Origin: Puniceicoccaceae bacterium K14
GTDB taxonomy: Bacteria > Verrucomicrobiota > Verrucomicrobiia > Opitutales > Opitutaceae
NCBI GenBank assembly: GCA_022538095.1
Contig: JAKYXN010000019.1
Span: forward strand, 1 to 64,000
Length of the DNA stretch: 64,000 nt
Reading direction: 5' to 3'
Shown here: piece by piece, positions 27,293-37,975 of the stretch
How positions within the stretch are numbered: the first letter of the stretch is position 1
Layout: every line of letters begins with the position of its first letter
Notes under the pieces: model-generated
What the model saw: only the letters and a program-made list of their open reading frames with translations
Databases searched by the model: none
Told to the model about the DNA's origin: nothing
Translations under genes and position numbers: made by a program

Positions 27293-28381
27293 TTAAAGCA
27301 AATCCTTATAGTCGCCCGATGCACCCAAGCCCTTGACCAAAGCTTTGATCTTTTGCGCTTCATCCTTTTTACACACCAATGTCGCATCTTTCGTATGAAC
27401 TACAATCAATCCCTCAACCCCTACAAGGCCGACTAGGTGACCATTGGAACCGACCACTATATTGTCTGAACTATCTTCGAAAACAGCCAATCCGTCACAA
27501 ACGTTTCCTGATTCGTCTTTTGGAAAGTGTCTCTCGATCGCAGGCCAAGCCCCAACATCATCCCAGTCGAAAGTCGAAGCCATGGTGACAACATTGTCCG
27601 CTTTCTCCATGATCGCAAAATCGACGGAGATTTTTTCTAAGGTTGGGTACAATTCTTCTAATAAATCTTTCAACTCTTTACCCGCTACTAAACCGGATTC
27701 GATTTCATCAAGACCTGTTTTGAGCACTGGCGTGTATTTAGACAAAGCTCCCTCGATTGCAGCAACACTCCATACGAACATCCCGGCGTTCCAGAAATAC
27801 TCTCCGCTAGCCAAGTACTCCTTCGCAGTCTCCAAATCTGGTTTTTCCTTAAACTGCTTAACTTTAAAAACTTCACGCCCTTCAATCGTATCACAAACCT
27901 CACCGCGATTGATATAACCATAGCCCGTCGCCGGCTCAGTTGGTTGAATACCAATTGTAACGAGGTTAGCCGACGCTTCTGCTGCTTTGAATGCCACATC
28001 CAAAGCTCCTTGAAAGGCTTCGCTATTCTTAATGAATGCGTCCGCAGGAAGCATAGCCAAAGTCGCCTCTGGATTTTGGCGTTTAACTAACAACATCGCC
28101 AAACCAACCGCTGCGGCAGTGTCACGTCCGACCGGTTCCGCAACTACGTTTGCCTCTGGCAAGTTCGGGCACACTTCGTGTACGCCTTCAACTTGCTCGC
28201 TATTTGTAATGACAAAAATATTCTCGATTGGAATAAGTGAGCCTAGCCGATCTACAGTCTGTGTGAGCATCGGCTTATCGCCAACGATCGGCAACAAATG
28301 CTTCGGTCGCTTCAAGCGACTCGCGGGCCAAAAACGCTCGCCCTTTCCTCCAGCCATTATTACGATGTATCTGTCTGACAT
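27293..28381 (-). CDS. manC: Mannose-1-phosphate guanylyltransferase
   Basis: 362 residues, GT-A nucleotidyltransferase fold plus a short beta-helix C terminus, without the isomerase domain of long ManC/AlgA proteins. Motifs: MAGGKGERFWPASR, RPKHLLPIVGD, YGYINRG, FKEKP, WNAGMFVW, DWDDVGAW. It makes GDP-mannose from mannose-1-P and GTP for glycans. It is first in the minus-strand run ending in folC and divergent from the MoeB gene 116 bases away. Confidence 0.93.
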   Translation of the reverse strand: MSDRYIVIMAGGKGERFWPASRLKRPKHLLPIVGDKPMLTQTVDRLGSLIPIENIFVITNSEQVEGVHEVCPNLPEANVVAEPVGRDTAAAVGLAMLLVKRQNPEATLAMLPADAFIKNSEAFQGALDVAFKAAEASANLVTIGIQPTEPATGYGYINRGEVCDTIEGREVFKVKQFKEKPDLETAKEYLASGEYFWNAGMFVWSVAAIEGALSKYTPVLKTGLDEIESGLVAGKELKDLLEELYPTLEKISVDFAIMEKADNVVTMASTFDWDDVGAWPAIERHFPKDESGNVCDGLAVFEDSSDNIVVGSNGHLVGLVGVEGLIVVHTKDATLVCKKDEAQKIKALVKGLGASGDYKDLL

Positions 28382-28497
28382 ATGCTTTGTGAATAGTGAT
28401 TTACAGTTGGGGTCAAATGATTAGCAAAACGACTGAGATACAATTTTGTACCAAATTCGATTGATCATATCGGTAGACAATCGCTAAAGCTAACGAC

Positions 28498-29673
28498 ATG
28501 CCAGATTTTGCACAGACACAGCTAACCGCTTCCGAAACTGCTCGTTACAGCCGCCACATACTCCTAGAAGAGATAGGAACTGAGGGCCAGGAAGCCCTAA
28601 AACGGGCGAAAATTCTCATAATTGGCGCGGGAGGGCTCGGTAGCCCAGCTGCTTTATATTTAGCAGCAGCCGGTGTGGGTGAAATAGGGATCGCAGATTT
28701 TGACAAAGTGGAGCTTCACAATTTGCAGCGACAGATTATTCATGGCACGAGCGACGTAAATCGCCCGAAAGCGCAATCCGCAAAGGAATCTCTGGAAAAC
28801 ATCAATCCTCATTCCAAAATTAACATTCACTCGGAAGGGTCCACTCCAGAAAACGTTATAGAGTTATTTGAATACTATGATATTGTTGTCGATGGAACCG
28901 ACAATTTCTCCACTCGATATTTAAATAATGACGCTGCAGTTCTTACTAAAACACCCTTGGTGTATGGAAGTATATTTAAGTTTGAGGGTCAAATTTCAGT
29001 ATTCGACTCTTCAAATAAAGGTCCCTGCTATCGTTGCCTATTCCCAGAGCCTCCCGAACCTGGAACAGTCCCCAATTGCGGAGAAGCCGGAGTAATTGGA
29101 GCTCTGTGTGGACTGGTTGGTAGCACACAAGCACTCGAAGCAATTAAATACATAACAAAAGCGGGAGAAAATTTAACAGGGAGCGTATTGTTGATTGATA
29201 CGCTAAATTTGTCTTTCCGAAAATTAAAACTAAACGCCAATCCCGATTGCCCAGTATGCGGACACGCACCCACTATAAGATCGATAGAAAGCAATCTTTA
29301 TGAGGAAACTTGCGTAGCAAATATTACCGATAAAAAAAATTATATAATGGAAGAATACCCGCTCGAAATAGACGTCCAACAAACCAAAGAACTGTTGGAG
29401 AAAAACAATACGATCTTGCTAGATGTAAGAGAAAGCTTCGAAAGAAACATCTGCAAGATAGAGTCTGCTATCCACATTCCAATGAACGAGATACCAAACA
29501 ACTTGGAAAAACTTCCAAGCGACAAGCACATTCTGGTTCACTGCCACCACGGGGGCCGAAGCCGCAATGTAATGAATTATCTTCACGATAACGGCTTTGA
29601 AAAAGTGTCTAACGTCTCTGGAGGAATAGATGCCTGGGCACTTGAAATCGCCCCAGAAATGCAGCGCTATTAG
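28498..29673 (+). CDS. moeB: MoeB/ThiF-type adenylyltransferase fused to rhodanese
   Basis: 391 residues. The E1-like part (about 1-265) has the ATP site GAGGLGSPAALYLA, the DFDKVELHNLQRQ loop and two zinc CxxC pairs (CYRC, CPVC). The C-terminal rhodanese domain (about 285-390) has the active cysteine in the loop CHHGGRS. Such MoeZ-like fusions adenylate a MoaD/ThiS-type carrier and load sulfur on it, for molybdopterin, thiamine or cysteine/thio-modification. No carrier gene is next to it. It is convergent with the giant secreted gene, with a shared terminator. Confidence 0.92.
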   Translation: MPDFAQTQLTASETARYSRHILLEEIGTEGQEALKRAKILIIGAGGLGSPAALYLAAAGVGEIGIADFDKVELHNLQRQIIHGTSDVNRPKAQSAKESLENINPHSKINIHSEGSTPENVIELFEYYDIVVDGTDNFSTRYLNNDAAVLTKTPLVYGSIFKFEGQISVFDSSNKGPCYRCLFPEPPEPGTVPNCGEAGVIGALCGLVGSTQALEAIKYITKAGENLTGSVLLIDTLNLSFRKLKLNANPDCPVCGHAPTIRSIESNLYEETCVANITDKKNYIMEEYPLEIDVQQTKELLEKNNTILLDVRESFERNICKIESAIHIPMNEIPNNLEKLPSDKHILVHCHHGGRSRNVMNYLHDNGFEKVSNVSGGIDAWALEIAPEMQRY

Positions 29674-29713
29674 AGCATCGCTCGTGTAGCCTCTTTCTGG
29701 GCACTCAATACAC

Positions 29714-29747
29714 TAAAAGGATGCTTATCAGTTGACAAGCATCCTTG
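29714..29747 (-). terminator. Terminator of the 2733-aa gene (possibly bidirectional)
   Basis: A perfect 10-bp stem AAGGATGCTT/AAGCATCCTT (29717-29726 and 29737-29746) with a 10-base loop. On the minus strand TTTTAG follows. It sits in the 99 bases between two convergent genes and may serve both. Confidence 0.7.
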
Positions 29748-29772
29748 AAAATTCGCTAGGCTCCGGTCTCGC

Positions 29773-32700
29773 TTATTCTCTCGGAGCTACTTCGTAGACT
29801 TCCACAAGCGCCAGTCCGGTAGCGCCATCCGCGGAACTAACCAAGATCGTATAGGCTCCGGGTTCGAGATCTGCTATTATCGCGGCATCATTGCCATTCT
29901 CCTCTAGCAAAAACGCTCCAACATGCTCGGTAGTTGCCGCCAAAGACTGTAAGTCTTCATTATCGCCCCACCGTAGGTTGTTCGCAATCACATCCCCGTT
30001 CGTATCGACAATTTGGAGAAATGGATTTTCCAAAACACTGCTCAATCCGAACTGAGCCAAACTCGGCCCAACCGCTCTTACGAGGAGTCGACTAGATTGT
30101 CTGCCCGCTATCACAACACCTGGAATCGCAATTTTCTCATTAAGGCCGACGAACGCTCTCGTGGAGAGGTTTATCAATCGCGCGTTACTTCCCGACGCTT
30201 CGTAAACTTCGATAAGGCCAGTACCGGCACTTTCATTCGCCCCATTGAGAATAACCGTGTATGCGCCTGGTTCCAAAGTCGCATAAATTACAGTGTCATT
30301 AGAATTTTGATCTACATGAAACGCTCCCAATCGCTGGACTACTGAAAGAATCGATTCCTGATTTGCAAGGTCACTCCATCCCTGGCTCGTTTCAACCACT
30401 TCACTATTCTTGAGAAGAGTCAGCACCGGTTTCGCAAGCGCATCCGACAAGTTGAAGTCTTCTAAGCTAGGACCAATTCCACGTATCAACAATTGCTTGG
30501 TATCTTCTCCGTCTATCACAAAACCAGCAATAACGACTTCAGAGCCAGTGCCGACATGGGCTCTAGTCGACAAATTCACCAAGCGATTCTCCAAAACGAC
30601 CTCTCCCACATCTTCAGAATCAGAAGACAGAATCGAAGCACTCAATTCCGAACTCGAAGAGAATACTGGCAGTAGCTCATTTTGAGGAATCACCTCGATG
30701 CCACTAATCTTCGGATTCTCAATACCACGAATAAATTCAATGTTCAGCTCGCCATCCACAATGGAGACAGGAACCGTGATTGCGTAGGCTGTATTGGCAC
30801 CCACTTCCTTGAATATATCCAAATTTTCTGCAACCACGTCGCCCTCTATGCTAACACTGAAAACTCGAGCGCCCTCGAACATCGTTCCCACGTACACTTC
30901 CGCAAAGTACAAATTTACTAAATAGTCTCCGTTATCTACGCTAAATGTGTAACCCAAATTTGGATCATCGAAGAAGTCAAAGCGCTCACTTTGATAAATG
31001 AAATCGTCTTGTGTGCTCGCTATACCGTTTGCCACTTCGAAGGATGCTCCGGTATTGAAACCAAAGTCACCGGACCACTCACGACCAAGGGAATCGGTGT
31101 AAGCCCCACCGCCTGCATTCACCAAAATAATTGGCTCACCTAATGTAGTTGTTGAAATCGCAGCACTCAATCCAGATGCGATATCTGCAAGATCAACCGC
31201 CTGCACTTGGTACTCGTATGAAGTCTGCGTTATGAGGCCTCCATCCACAAAACTCGTCTCCGTGGCTGGGACCGTTGCGATAGGCGATCCATCGCGGTAG
31301 ATTTCGTAAAAGGAAATACCCGTATTGTCGATAGACGCTTCCCACACTAATTCTATAGTCGATTGAGTGACAGCAGCAAAGACCACATTCTGCGGAACGC
31401 TTGGAGCTGTTGTATCGTTAGGAAGTTCCAATGTCTCAATCTCTAAAGTTGCAGCACCAGAGACATTACCCGAAACATCGCTAGCATAGATTTCGTAGGA
31501 GTACACCGTACCTGGCGCCAAGCCGATATCCGTAAAACTCAAATCCAAGGTAGTGCCAACAAGAACCTCATTTCTGTACACACTATAGGTCACCGCACTC
31601 GTTTCATCACTAGAAGCGTTCCATGATAGAGCCACTGAATCGAAGGAAATCGTATCGGCTACAAAGTCGCTCGGATCCGTCGGAGCCTCAGTATCGCCTG
31701 CACCCATAGGAATCACTTCGATACCACTGATCTTCGGGTTTTCGATTCCTTCCAACAACACAATGTTCAGCTCACCATCCACAACCGTTGTCGGGATAGA
31801 TATGACATAAGCGGCATCACCGCCCACTTCTTGATAAATATCGACATTCTCAGCGACGACTACACCTTCAACTTGAACGTTGAATACGCGGCCTCCCTCA
31901 AACATTGCCCCAACATAGATTTCAGCAAAGTGGAGATTCACCTGATAATCGCCATTATCGAAATCAATTGCGTATTCGAGTTCTGGATCTCCATTAAAAT
32001 CGTAACGTTCGCTCTGGTAGATCGTGTCATCTTCAGTACCGGAAATTGGCCCGGTAATTTCAAACGTATCTCCAGTATTGAAGCCTGTATCAGCTTCCCA
32101 AACTCGACCAAGCGAATCTATATAAGAACCGCCACCTGCATTTAGGAGATATACGCTTTCACTCGTTGTTAGAACGGATTCCGCTAAACTGGAAGCCGAA
32201 GAATTACCAGCAAGATCAACCGCTACAACTTCATATGAATAAGAGGTGAGAGCAACTAAATCGACATCAACGAAATTCGTCTCAGATCCTGGAACCGACC
32301 CAACGAGGCTCCCATCTCTGTAGATCTCGTAAAGGGCTATCCCCGTATTGTCTGTCGACGCGTTCCATGTTAATTCCACTGTTGAATGAGTCACTGAATC
32401 AACCATCAATCCTTGCGGAGTACTCGGTGCAGTCGTGTCTACAGGCAATTCGAGTGTATCCACATCCAAAATAGCTGCGTCTGATACATTGCTTGAGGCA
32501 TCGCTGGCGTAGACTTCGTACTCGTAACTTGTTTCCGGCAACAATCCGGTGTCAGTGAAATAGGTATCAGCGGTTGTACCGACGAGCGTCTCGTCACGGT
32601 AGATGGAGTACGAAACCTCGCTCACATCGTCTAAAGATGGATTCCAAGACAAAGTTACGAAGTCGAATGAGATATCGTCCACTACCAACCCAGCAGGATC

Positions 32701-35700
32701 CGTAGGAGCTACAGAATCACCAGGTCCAGTAGCAAACAATTCGATACCGCTAATCTTCGGATTTTCGGTCCCTTCAATTAGAACAATATTCAATTCGCCA
32801 TCAACAACAGTCGTTGGGATTGATATAACATAAGCCGCTTCGCCACCAACTTCGGCAAAGATATCGACATCTTCTGCAACTACCACACCCTCGACTTCAA
32901 CACCAAATACTCGGGCACCTTCAAAGAGAGTACCTTCGAAGATTTCGGCAAAATGAAGATTTAAGAGATACTCTCCGTTCTCTACACCGAACGTATATTC
33001 CAATTCAGGGTCACCAAAGAAGTCATATCGTTCGCTTTGATAAATAGTGTCATCTTCAGTGTCTGCTATATCCGAATCGACTGCAAAAACACCGCCGGTA
33101 TTGAAGCCAACATCTGCCTGCCAATCACGGCCTTGGATATCGGTATAAGCAGGTCCTCCTGCATTTACTAACAGAACGAGTTCAGGGTCACCTCCTGCGT
33201 CGCCATCCTCTACGAGCAACGAGACCTTATCAAGGAGGTTGCTCGAATTATCAGTCCCTTGCGGTGTAAACACTATTGTAGTCACAGTTTGACCATCGGG
33301 TACTGTATAGCTGCCTTCGTACTTCACCCACGCCTCTGGAGAAGTGCTAAAAGAATCTATAGTCAATTCCGCTCCAGGAGCTCCGAGACTCATCGTCATT
33401 GTATCCGTAGTATCGCGACCTCGATGATAAAATGACCATTGTAATTTTGTTCCAGGAACGGTTGCAACTGCTTGAGCCCAACTGATTCCATTGAGTTCTG
33501 CTAACTGATTCCCGTCTACGACATCGAACCCCAAGAAGCCATCGGCCCAGAATTCCAATTCAGTGCCATCACTATCCCAACCTTCAACTTGACTTGGAGC
33601 CAGATGTACAAAAGTCGTAGCGACTATCGCTGTATTCTCAAAACTACCGTTGATTAATAGTTCTGTGCCTGCCACGGGAACATCTGGAACATCCGGATTC
33701 GGGTCCGAATTATCTCCAATTCCGTCGCCATCCGTATCAGTGGTTTCTGTTGGATCATTAGGGAAGGCATCATCGACGTCAGGTACACCGTCACCATCGG
33801 TATCCACCTCCGGTGCACCCCCTATTGTGTATGAAATCTTGTATTTATAACTGCGTTGCAGGTTATAAGCATTTAGGCTTTTGCCTACATTGGACGCTGC
33901 AATCGTTTCTCCTTCCACAATCGTTGGCACATCTCGGTCTGGATTGAATGGAACGGACGTACTCATCAGCGGAGCCGGAAGAAGTCCATAAATATCGTCC
34001 TCAGCCTGACCATTTGTTGTCGAAGCAGGAATTACCGAGCCACTGCCCCAACCGGTGCCATCGGGAAACGCGTCCATAAATCCTGTGACTAGAGTTTCAC
34101 CTGGTTGCAGAGTGACGAATGTAGAACCTGTTGCAGAGAAGGTAAAGGTATTTGGACCAATCACGTACTCCCCAGCCTCACGCGTTTCTCCAATAGCTAG
34201 TACCGTAAAATCGCCTGCGCCATGCATCACTGCAATTAACGGTGTGACCGGATTCCCAAGCTGGTTTGCATAAAACTGGAAATAGTTCATCGAAATCGTC
34301 AGCGATCCAGAATCTGTATTTGTATACGTGTCCGTCGTATTTATATAGAGACTTGGATGGTGTCCGTCTTGAAAATTCCCTCCCGTACTCGTATCGTTAC
34401 CCAAACTATCTGAAAGGCTGAGTATCCACTCTGCTAGTATCGTTATTCCCTCCTCATCAACGAGGTTTTTAGCGAGCGGAGGCATACTGAAAGACTCACC
34501 TACTGAATGTGCCCGCACGTACGCGATCGAGCGTTCTAGGTCACCGGGAACGATAACCGCTTCACCCAAAATGCCGAATGGTTCCGCCAATTCGCCATTG
34601 ATCAAACCAGAAGACTCAAGGTCAGTTACGAGTCGAGCGTCGAAATTTGCACGAACCCCCACGTCCGGATTGTGGCAATAAGCACAATTGACTTCGATGT
34701 AGGAGCGTGCTCGATCTTGGATTGGAGCACTCGTATCGTCGATTGGAGTAGTCGCAAGAAGGGTTGGGATTTTCTCTTCATCCAATGGCTCACTAAAGAT
34801 TCCTAAACTATTCCAATATTCGAGTTGGTTAACGATCTGACTAGAATTAGAGTACTGTAAATCGCCGTTGAGCTGATGCGAGTTAGCTCCTAGAAACCCG
34901 TTTGTCTGATCGGCATGGCAAGTACGGCAGTCAGACCGACTAGGGAAATCCCAAACTTGCTCGCGAGTGCCACCAGATGTTTCGGTGATGTTCAACGAAC
35001 GCTCATCGCCAGTCCTGAGTAGCTCAGCGTCAGTTCCGTCTTCATTCCAGCGATAACTGACTCCATAGTAGCCATCTGGTGTTCGAACAAAAAAGCGCGT
35101 TTCGATATTGATAGCAGACGTTGGATCGTCCTCAACTAAGGCCATCTGGAAATGTTTGATAGCTACTGTTCCCACCGGGAATTCAAATAGTCCGTCATCT
35201 TGAATGATTACTTGCTCAGAGGAGTCGCTAAATGTCCCATCGTTGGGAATAGCAATCCAACGATGCTTGATCGCATTGTCGGACCAGAAAGGAACATTAG
35301 GCGCATAAGGAATAATTTGATCTGTGGATGGTATGAAATTCTGAAGATCAGAAAACGCTCCTGTTTGAGAAAGAAGAGAAGGTGGTTCTTCGGTGATGCC
35401 TCCTTCTACCGTCAGTTCAAAAATTGACCCGCTGTTGACTGACTGTGTAGCGAGAATACGCCCGTCGCGTAAAACAGTATATGAACCTATACCGCTATTG
35501 AAACCTCCAGGCACTTGACCTATCAACTCAACGCCTTCGGGCAATTCTTCAGTTCCAGTGAGACGAAACGGACCATCTGCATCCGCATCAATCGCCCAAA
35601 GTTCTCCTGTGAGAAAATCGGAAAAAACGTGTTTTCCATATAAATCCGGATACAAATCGCCACGATACACACCGGCGCTAATCACGGAACCTCGTCCGTT

Positions 35701-37974
35701 GCTATGAGAATAATCTAAAACTGGAGGCTGCTCTGTACCAATTATAGACGATGGCTTGTTAATCGGCCCTCCGTCTTCGTCAAACCCTTCTCCGTACCCC
35801 CACTGGAGATTACTTCCTTTATAAATCACGCCAACTTCCTCATAATTCCCTTGGCCGACATCTCCGTAATAAATATTTCCGGTAACGGGATCCTGAGTGA
35901 ACGTCCACGGATGTCGCAAACCAATGGCATAGTACTCTTCTAGGTTGTCTGCTTCCTCTCCTGTAGTTGCATCGAAGTCTGCGTCATAAAAGGGATTGTC
36001 AAACGGTATCGAATACCCTTGAGAAAAGGATTCTGGCCAACCACTTGGACGTTGGTCCCCCGTGTCTCCAACATCAGAAGGCTCTCGAGGTTGACGGGCT
36101 ATGGGCGAACTCTTCGCCGGATCATTATCCACATCGATTCGAAGGATACCGCTCCAGAAACCCAGGTCGATTCTCTGAGTTGAGTAAAACTTGTTTTCTG
36201 AATTACCCTCATCTCCAAGACCAATATATAGGAAACCATCACTTCCAAAATACATATGACCCCCGATATGCCAATGCTGACGATCGTATTGTTGAATCAA
36301 CACCAACTCTGAATCTAAATCAGCTTCTGTTTGGCCATCCGGGATGGTAAATCTAGAAATTCGATTGTATCCATCTGTTCCCGACCCGGTCTGCCCTGTA
36401 ATCGTAGGATGGTAACGATAAGCGACATAAATGTAGCCACGATTTGGAGAATCGGGATCCTCGAATTCTGGATGAAAGGCAAAACCAGTGCACCCTCCTT
36501 CCCCTGTTCCAGGGTAGTTTGTAATACTGTTTAGGTTCAGGATGAGTTCCTTTTCATTGATGGTAGGATCCGTGTAATCAAATCTCCAAAAGTAGCCCTC
36601 CTTTGAAACGACCACGATCTCATCTTTAAAAGGGTGTTCTACGATGCGAACCGGCTCAATAAAGCTAAACTCGGGAAACGCGTTCTCCGTCGTAAACTGC
36701 CCTCCACTAACAGAGCTTCCGGGAATTGTGTCTGGGAAGATGCCGTTCAAATAAGGCCCCATCGAGTCTTGCGGGACCCCAGGACCATCCGCGGATGGAT
36801 CCACAATTTGAATATTATCTATCAGGCTTGAAACTGTAGCTGATGTCGAAGCTGCGAACACTATCGATGTCTGCGCTTGGCCTTCGGGAACGATATAGGT
36901 TCCTTCATAATAAGACCACTCTGTTGTCGAAGAGGTGAATTCACCGACTAAGACTTCTTCTCCAGGAGATCCTAGTGAAAGCCTCATCGTGTTATCAGCG
37001 CTCGCACCAGTTCGCCCTCGATGATAGAAGGACCACTGTAAGGTCATACCTGGAGTCGTAGCAAACGGTTGCTGCAATGTCGACCCGTTAAGTTCCATTA
37101 CCAGGTTTCCATCGACTGCTGAAACGCCTTCAAACCCGCTGGTCCAAATTTCAATATCACTGCTTGCGCTAGACCATCCACCAACATCAGAAATAGGAAC
37201 GAAGCCCCAAACTGCAGGTACCGTTGCGGTGCTTTCAAAGCTTCCATTGACTAGGAAGTTAGTATTGAAAGGGTTGTCAGTCGGATCGTTTGGATAAGGA
37301 TCTGAAACATCCCCAACCCCATCTCCATCGGAATCCACGCTCTCAGTAGGATCGTTAGGAAATAGGTCATCAGTATCCAAAACACCATCACCATCACTAT
37401 CCAGCCCGTCTATTTCCGTGAGTTCTATAATCGACACGTTATCCAATAGGCTTGAAACTGTGTCAGTCGTAGTTGCAGTGAAAACAATAGTGGTTTCCGT
37501 TTGGCCATCAGGAACAACATAGGTTCCTTCATGAAAAGCCCATTCGCCCGCCAAAGATGTGAACTCTCCTATGAAGCTCTCGTCACCGAGAGCACCTATA
37601 GACAATATCGCAGAATTGTTTTCAACTGCCGCAGTTTCCCGTGCTCGATGATAAAACGACCATAGCAACGTAGAGCCAGGCACTGTCTCAAAGGACTGGA
37701 ACAATGAAGAGCCGTCTAATTCCGCAATTTGAACACCTTCAACTGCAGGAGCATTTTTGAAACCGCTAATCCAAATTTCGATTGTACCGCTTGCGCTGTT
37801 CCAAGCAGACACCTCCGAGGACGGAATAATCTGAAAAGTAGCCGGTTGCGAGACCGTGTCCTCAAAGCTACCGTTCTCTATCAAAACGGTTTGGGCAACA
37901 ATGGTACTTGACCAACTGACCAATAGAAGAAAGCCAATAGTAAAAGTCTTAGAAAATGAAGCGAATGGTTTCAT
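29773..37974 (-). CDS. Giant secreted PQQ-type sugar dehydrogenase / diheme cytochrome / malectin protein
   Basis: 2733 residues with signal peptide (cleaved after about IVAQ, residue 28). In order: two DUF642/carbohydrate-binding-like repeats (about 32-190 and 240-395, each with SFYHR and DGQT), separated by TSP3 calcium repeats (DSDGDGV); a glucose/sorbosone dehydrogenase-like beta-propeller (about 435-855, GHMYFGSDGFLYIGLGDEG); an SO2930-type diheme cytochrome module with CRTCH (1016-1020) and CAYCH (1097-1101); an unknown domain (about 1190-1390); TSP3 plus a third binding repeat (1430-1590); three malectin modules (about 1600, 1940, 2283) separated by paired FnIII domains; and two C-terminal LVN-STR repeats (2460-2733). 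It probably oxidises a sugar at the cell surface and passes electrons to heme. The intact frame over 8.2 kb argues for function. Confidence 0.85.
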   Translation of the reverse strand: MKPFASFSKTFTIGFLLLVSWSSTIVAQTVLIENGSFEDTVSQPATFQIIPSSEVSAWNSASGTIEIWISGFKNAPAVEGVQIAELDGSSLFQSFETVPGSTLLWSFYHRARETAAVENNSAILSIGALGDESFIGEFTSLAGEWAFHEGTYVVPDGQTETTIVFTATTTDTVSSLLDNVSIIELTEIDGLDSDGDGVLDTDDLFPNDPTESVDSDGDGVGDVSDPYPNDPTDNPFNTNFLVNGSFESTATVPAVWGFVPISDVGGWSSASSDIEIWTSGFEGVSAVDGNLVMELNGSTLQQPFATTPGMTLQWSFYHRGRTGASADNTMRLSLGSPGEEVLVGEFTSSTTEWSYYEGTYIVPEGQAQTSIVFAASTSATVSSLIDNIQIVDPSADGPGVPQDSMGPYLNGIFPDTIPGSSVSGGQFTTENAFPEFSFIEPVRIVEHPFKDEIVVVSKEGYFWRFDYTDPTINEKELILNLNSITNYPGTGEGGCTGFAFHPEFEDPDSPNRGYIYVAYRYHPTITGQTGSGTDGYNRISRFTIPDGQTEADLDSELVLIQQYDRQHWHIGGHMYFGSDGFLYIGLGDEGNSENKFYSTQRIDLGFWSGILRIDVDNDPAKSSPIARQPREPSDVGDTGDQRPSGWPESFSQGYSIPFDNPFYDADFDATTGEEADNLEEYYAIGLRHPWTFTQDPVTGNIYYGDVGQGNYEEVGVIYKGSNLQWGYGEGFDEDGGPINKPSSIIGTEQPPVLDYSHSNGRGSVISAGVYRGDLYPDLYGKHVFSDFLTGELWAIDADADGPFRLTGTEELPEGVELIGQVPGGFNSGIGSYTVLRDGRILATQSVNSGSIFELTVEGGITEEPPSLLSQTGAFSDLQNFIPSTDQIIPYAPNVPFWSDNAIKHRWIAIPNDGTFSDSSEQVIIQDDGLFEFPVGTVAIKHFQMALVEDDPTSAINIETRFFVRTPDGYYGVSYRWNEDGTDAELLRTGDERSLNITETSGGTREQVWDFPSRSDCRTCHADQTNGFLGANSHQLNGDLQYSNSSQIVNQLEYWNSLGIFSEPLDEEKIPTLLATTPIDDTSAPIQDRARSYIEVNCAYCHNPDVGVRANFDARLVTDLESSGLINGELAEPFGILGEAVIVPGDLERSIAYVRAHSVGESFSMPPLAKNLVDEEGITILAEWILSLSDSLGNDTSTGGNFQDGHHPSLYINTTDTYTNTDSGSLTISMNYFQFYANQLGNPVTPLIAVMHGAGDFTVLAIGETREAGEYVIGPNTFTFSATGSTFVTLQPGETLVTGFMDAFPDGTGWGSGSVIPASTTNGQAEDDIYGLLPAPLMSTSVPFNPDRDVPTIVEGETIAASNVGKSLNAYNLQRSYKYKISYTIGGAPEVDTDGDGVPDVDDAFPNDPTETTDTDGDGIGDNSDPNPDVPDVPVAGTELLINGSFENTAIVATTFVHLAPSQVEGWDSDGTELEFWADGFLGFDVVDGNQLAELNGISWAQAVATVPGTKLQWSFYHRGRDTTDTMTMSLGAPGAELTIDSFSTSPEAWVKYEGSYTVPDGQTVTTIVFTPQGTDNSSNLLDKVSLLVEDGDAGGDPELVLLVNAGGPAYTDIQGRDWQADVGFNTGGVFAVDSDIADTEDDTIYQSERYDFFGDPELEYTFGVENGEYLLNLHFAEIFEGTLFEGARVFGVEVEGVVVAEDVDIFAEVGGEAAYVISIPTTVVDGELNIVLIEGTENPKISGIELFATGPGDSVAPTDPAGLVVDDISFDFVTLSWNPSLDDVSEVSYSIYRDETLVGTTADTYFTDTGLLPETSYEYEVYASDASSNVSDAAILDVDTLELPVDTTAPSTPQGLMVDSVTHSTVELTWNASTDNTGIALYEIYRDGSLVGSVPGSETNFVDVDLVALTSYSYEVVAVDLAGNSSASSLAESVLTTSESVYLLNAGGGSYIDSLGRVWEADTGFNTGDTFEITGPISGTEDDTIYQSERYDFNGDPELEYAIDFDNGDYQVNLHFAEIYVGAMFEGGRVFNVQVEGVVVAENVDIYQEVGGDAAYVISIPTTVVDGELNIVLLEGIENPKISGIEVIPMGAGDTEAPTDPSDFVADTISFDSVALSWNASSDETSAVTYSVYRNEVLVGTTLDLSFTDIGLAPGTVYSYEIYASDVSGNVSGAATLEIETLELPNDTTAPSVPQNVVFAAVTQSTIELVWEASIDNTGISFYEIYRDGSPIATVPATETSFVDGGLITQTSYEYQVQAVDLADIASGLSAAISTTTLGEPIILVNAGGGAYTDSLGREWSGDFGFNTGASFEVANGIASTQDDFIYQSERFDFFDDPNLGYTFSVDNGDYLVNLYFAEVYVGTMFEGARVFSVSIEGDVVAENLDIFKEVGANTAYAITVPVSIVDGELNIEFIRGIENPKISGIEVIPQNELLPVFSSSSELSASILSSDSEDVGEVVLENRLVNLSTRAHVGTGSEVVIAGFVIDGEDTKQLLIRGIGPSLEDFNLSDALAKPVLTLLKNSEVVETSQGWSDLANQESILSVVQRLGAFHVDQNSNDTVIYATLEPGAYTVILNGANESAGTGLIEVYEASGSNARLINLSTRAFVGLNEKIAIPGVVIAGRQSSRLLVRAVGPSLAQFGLSSVLENPFLQIVDTNGDVIANNLRWGDNEDLQSLAATTEHVGAFLLEENGNDAAIIADLEPGAYTILVSSADGATGLALVEVYEVAPRE

Positions 37975-37975
37975 G

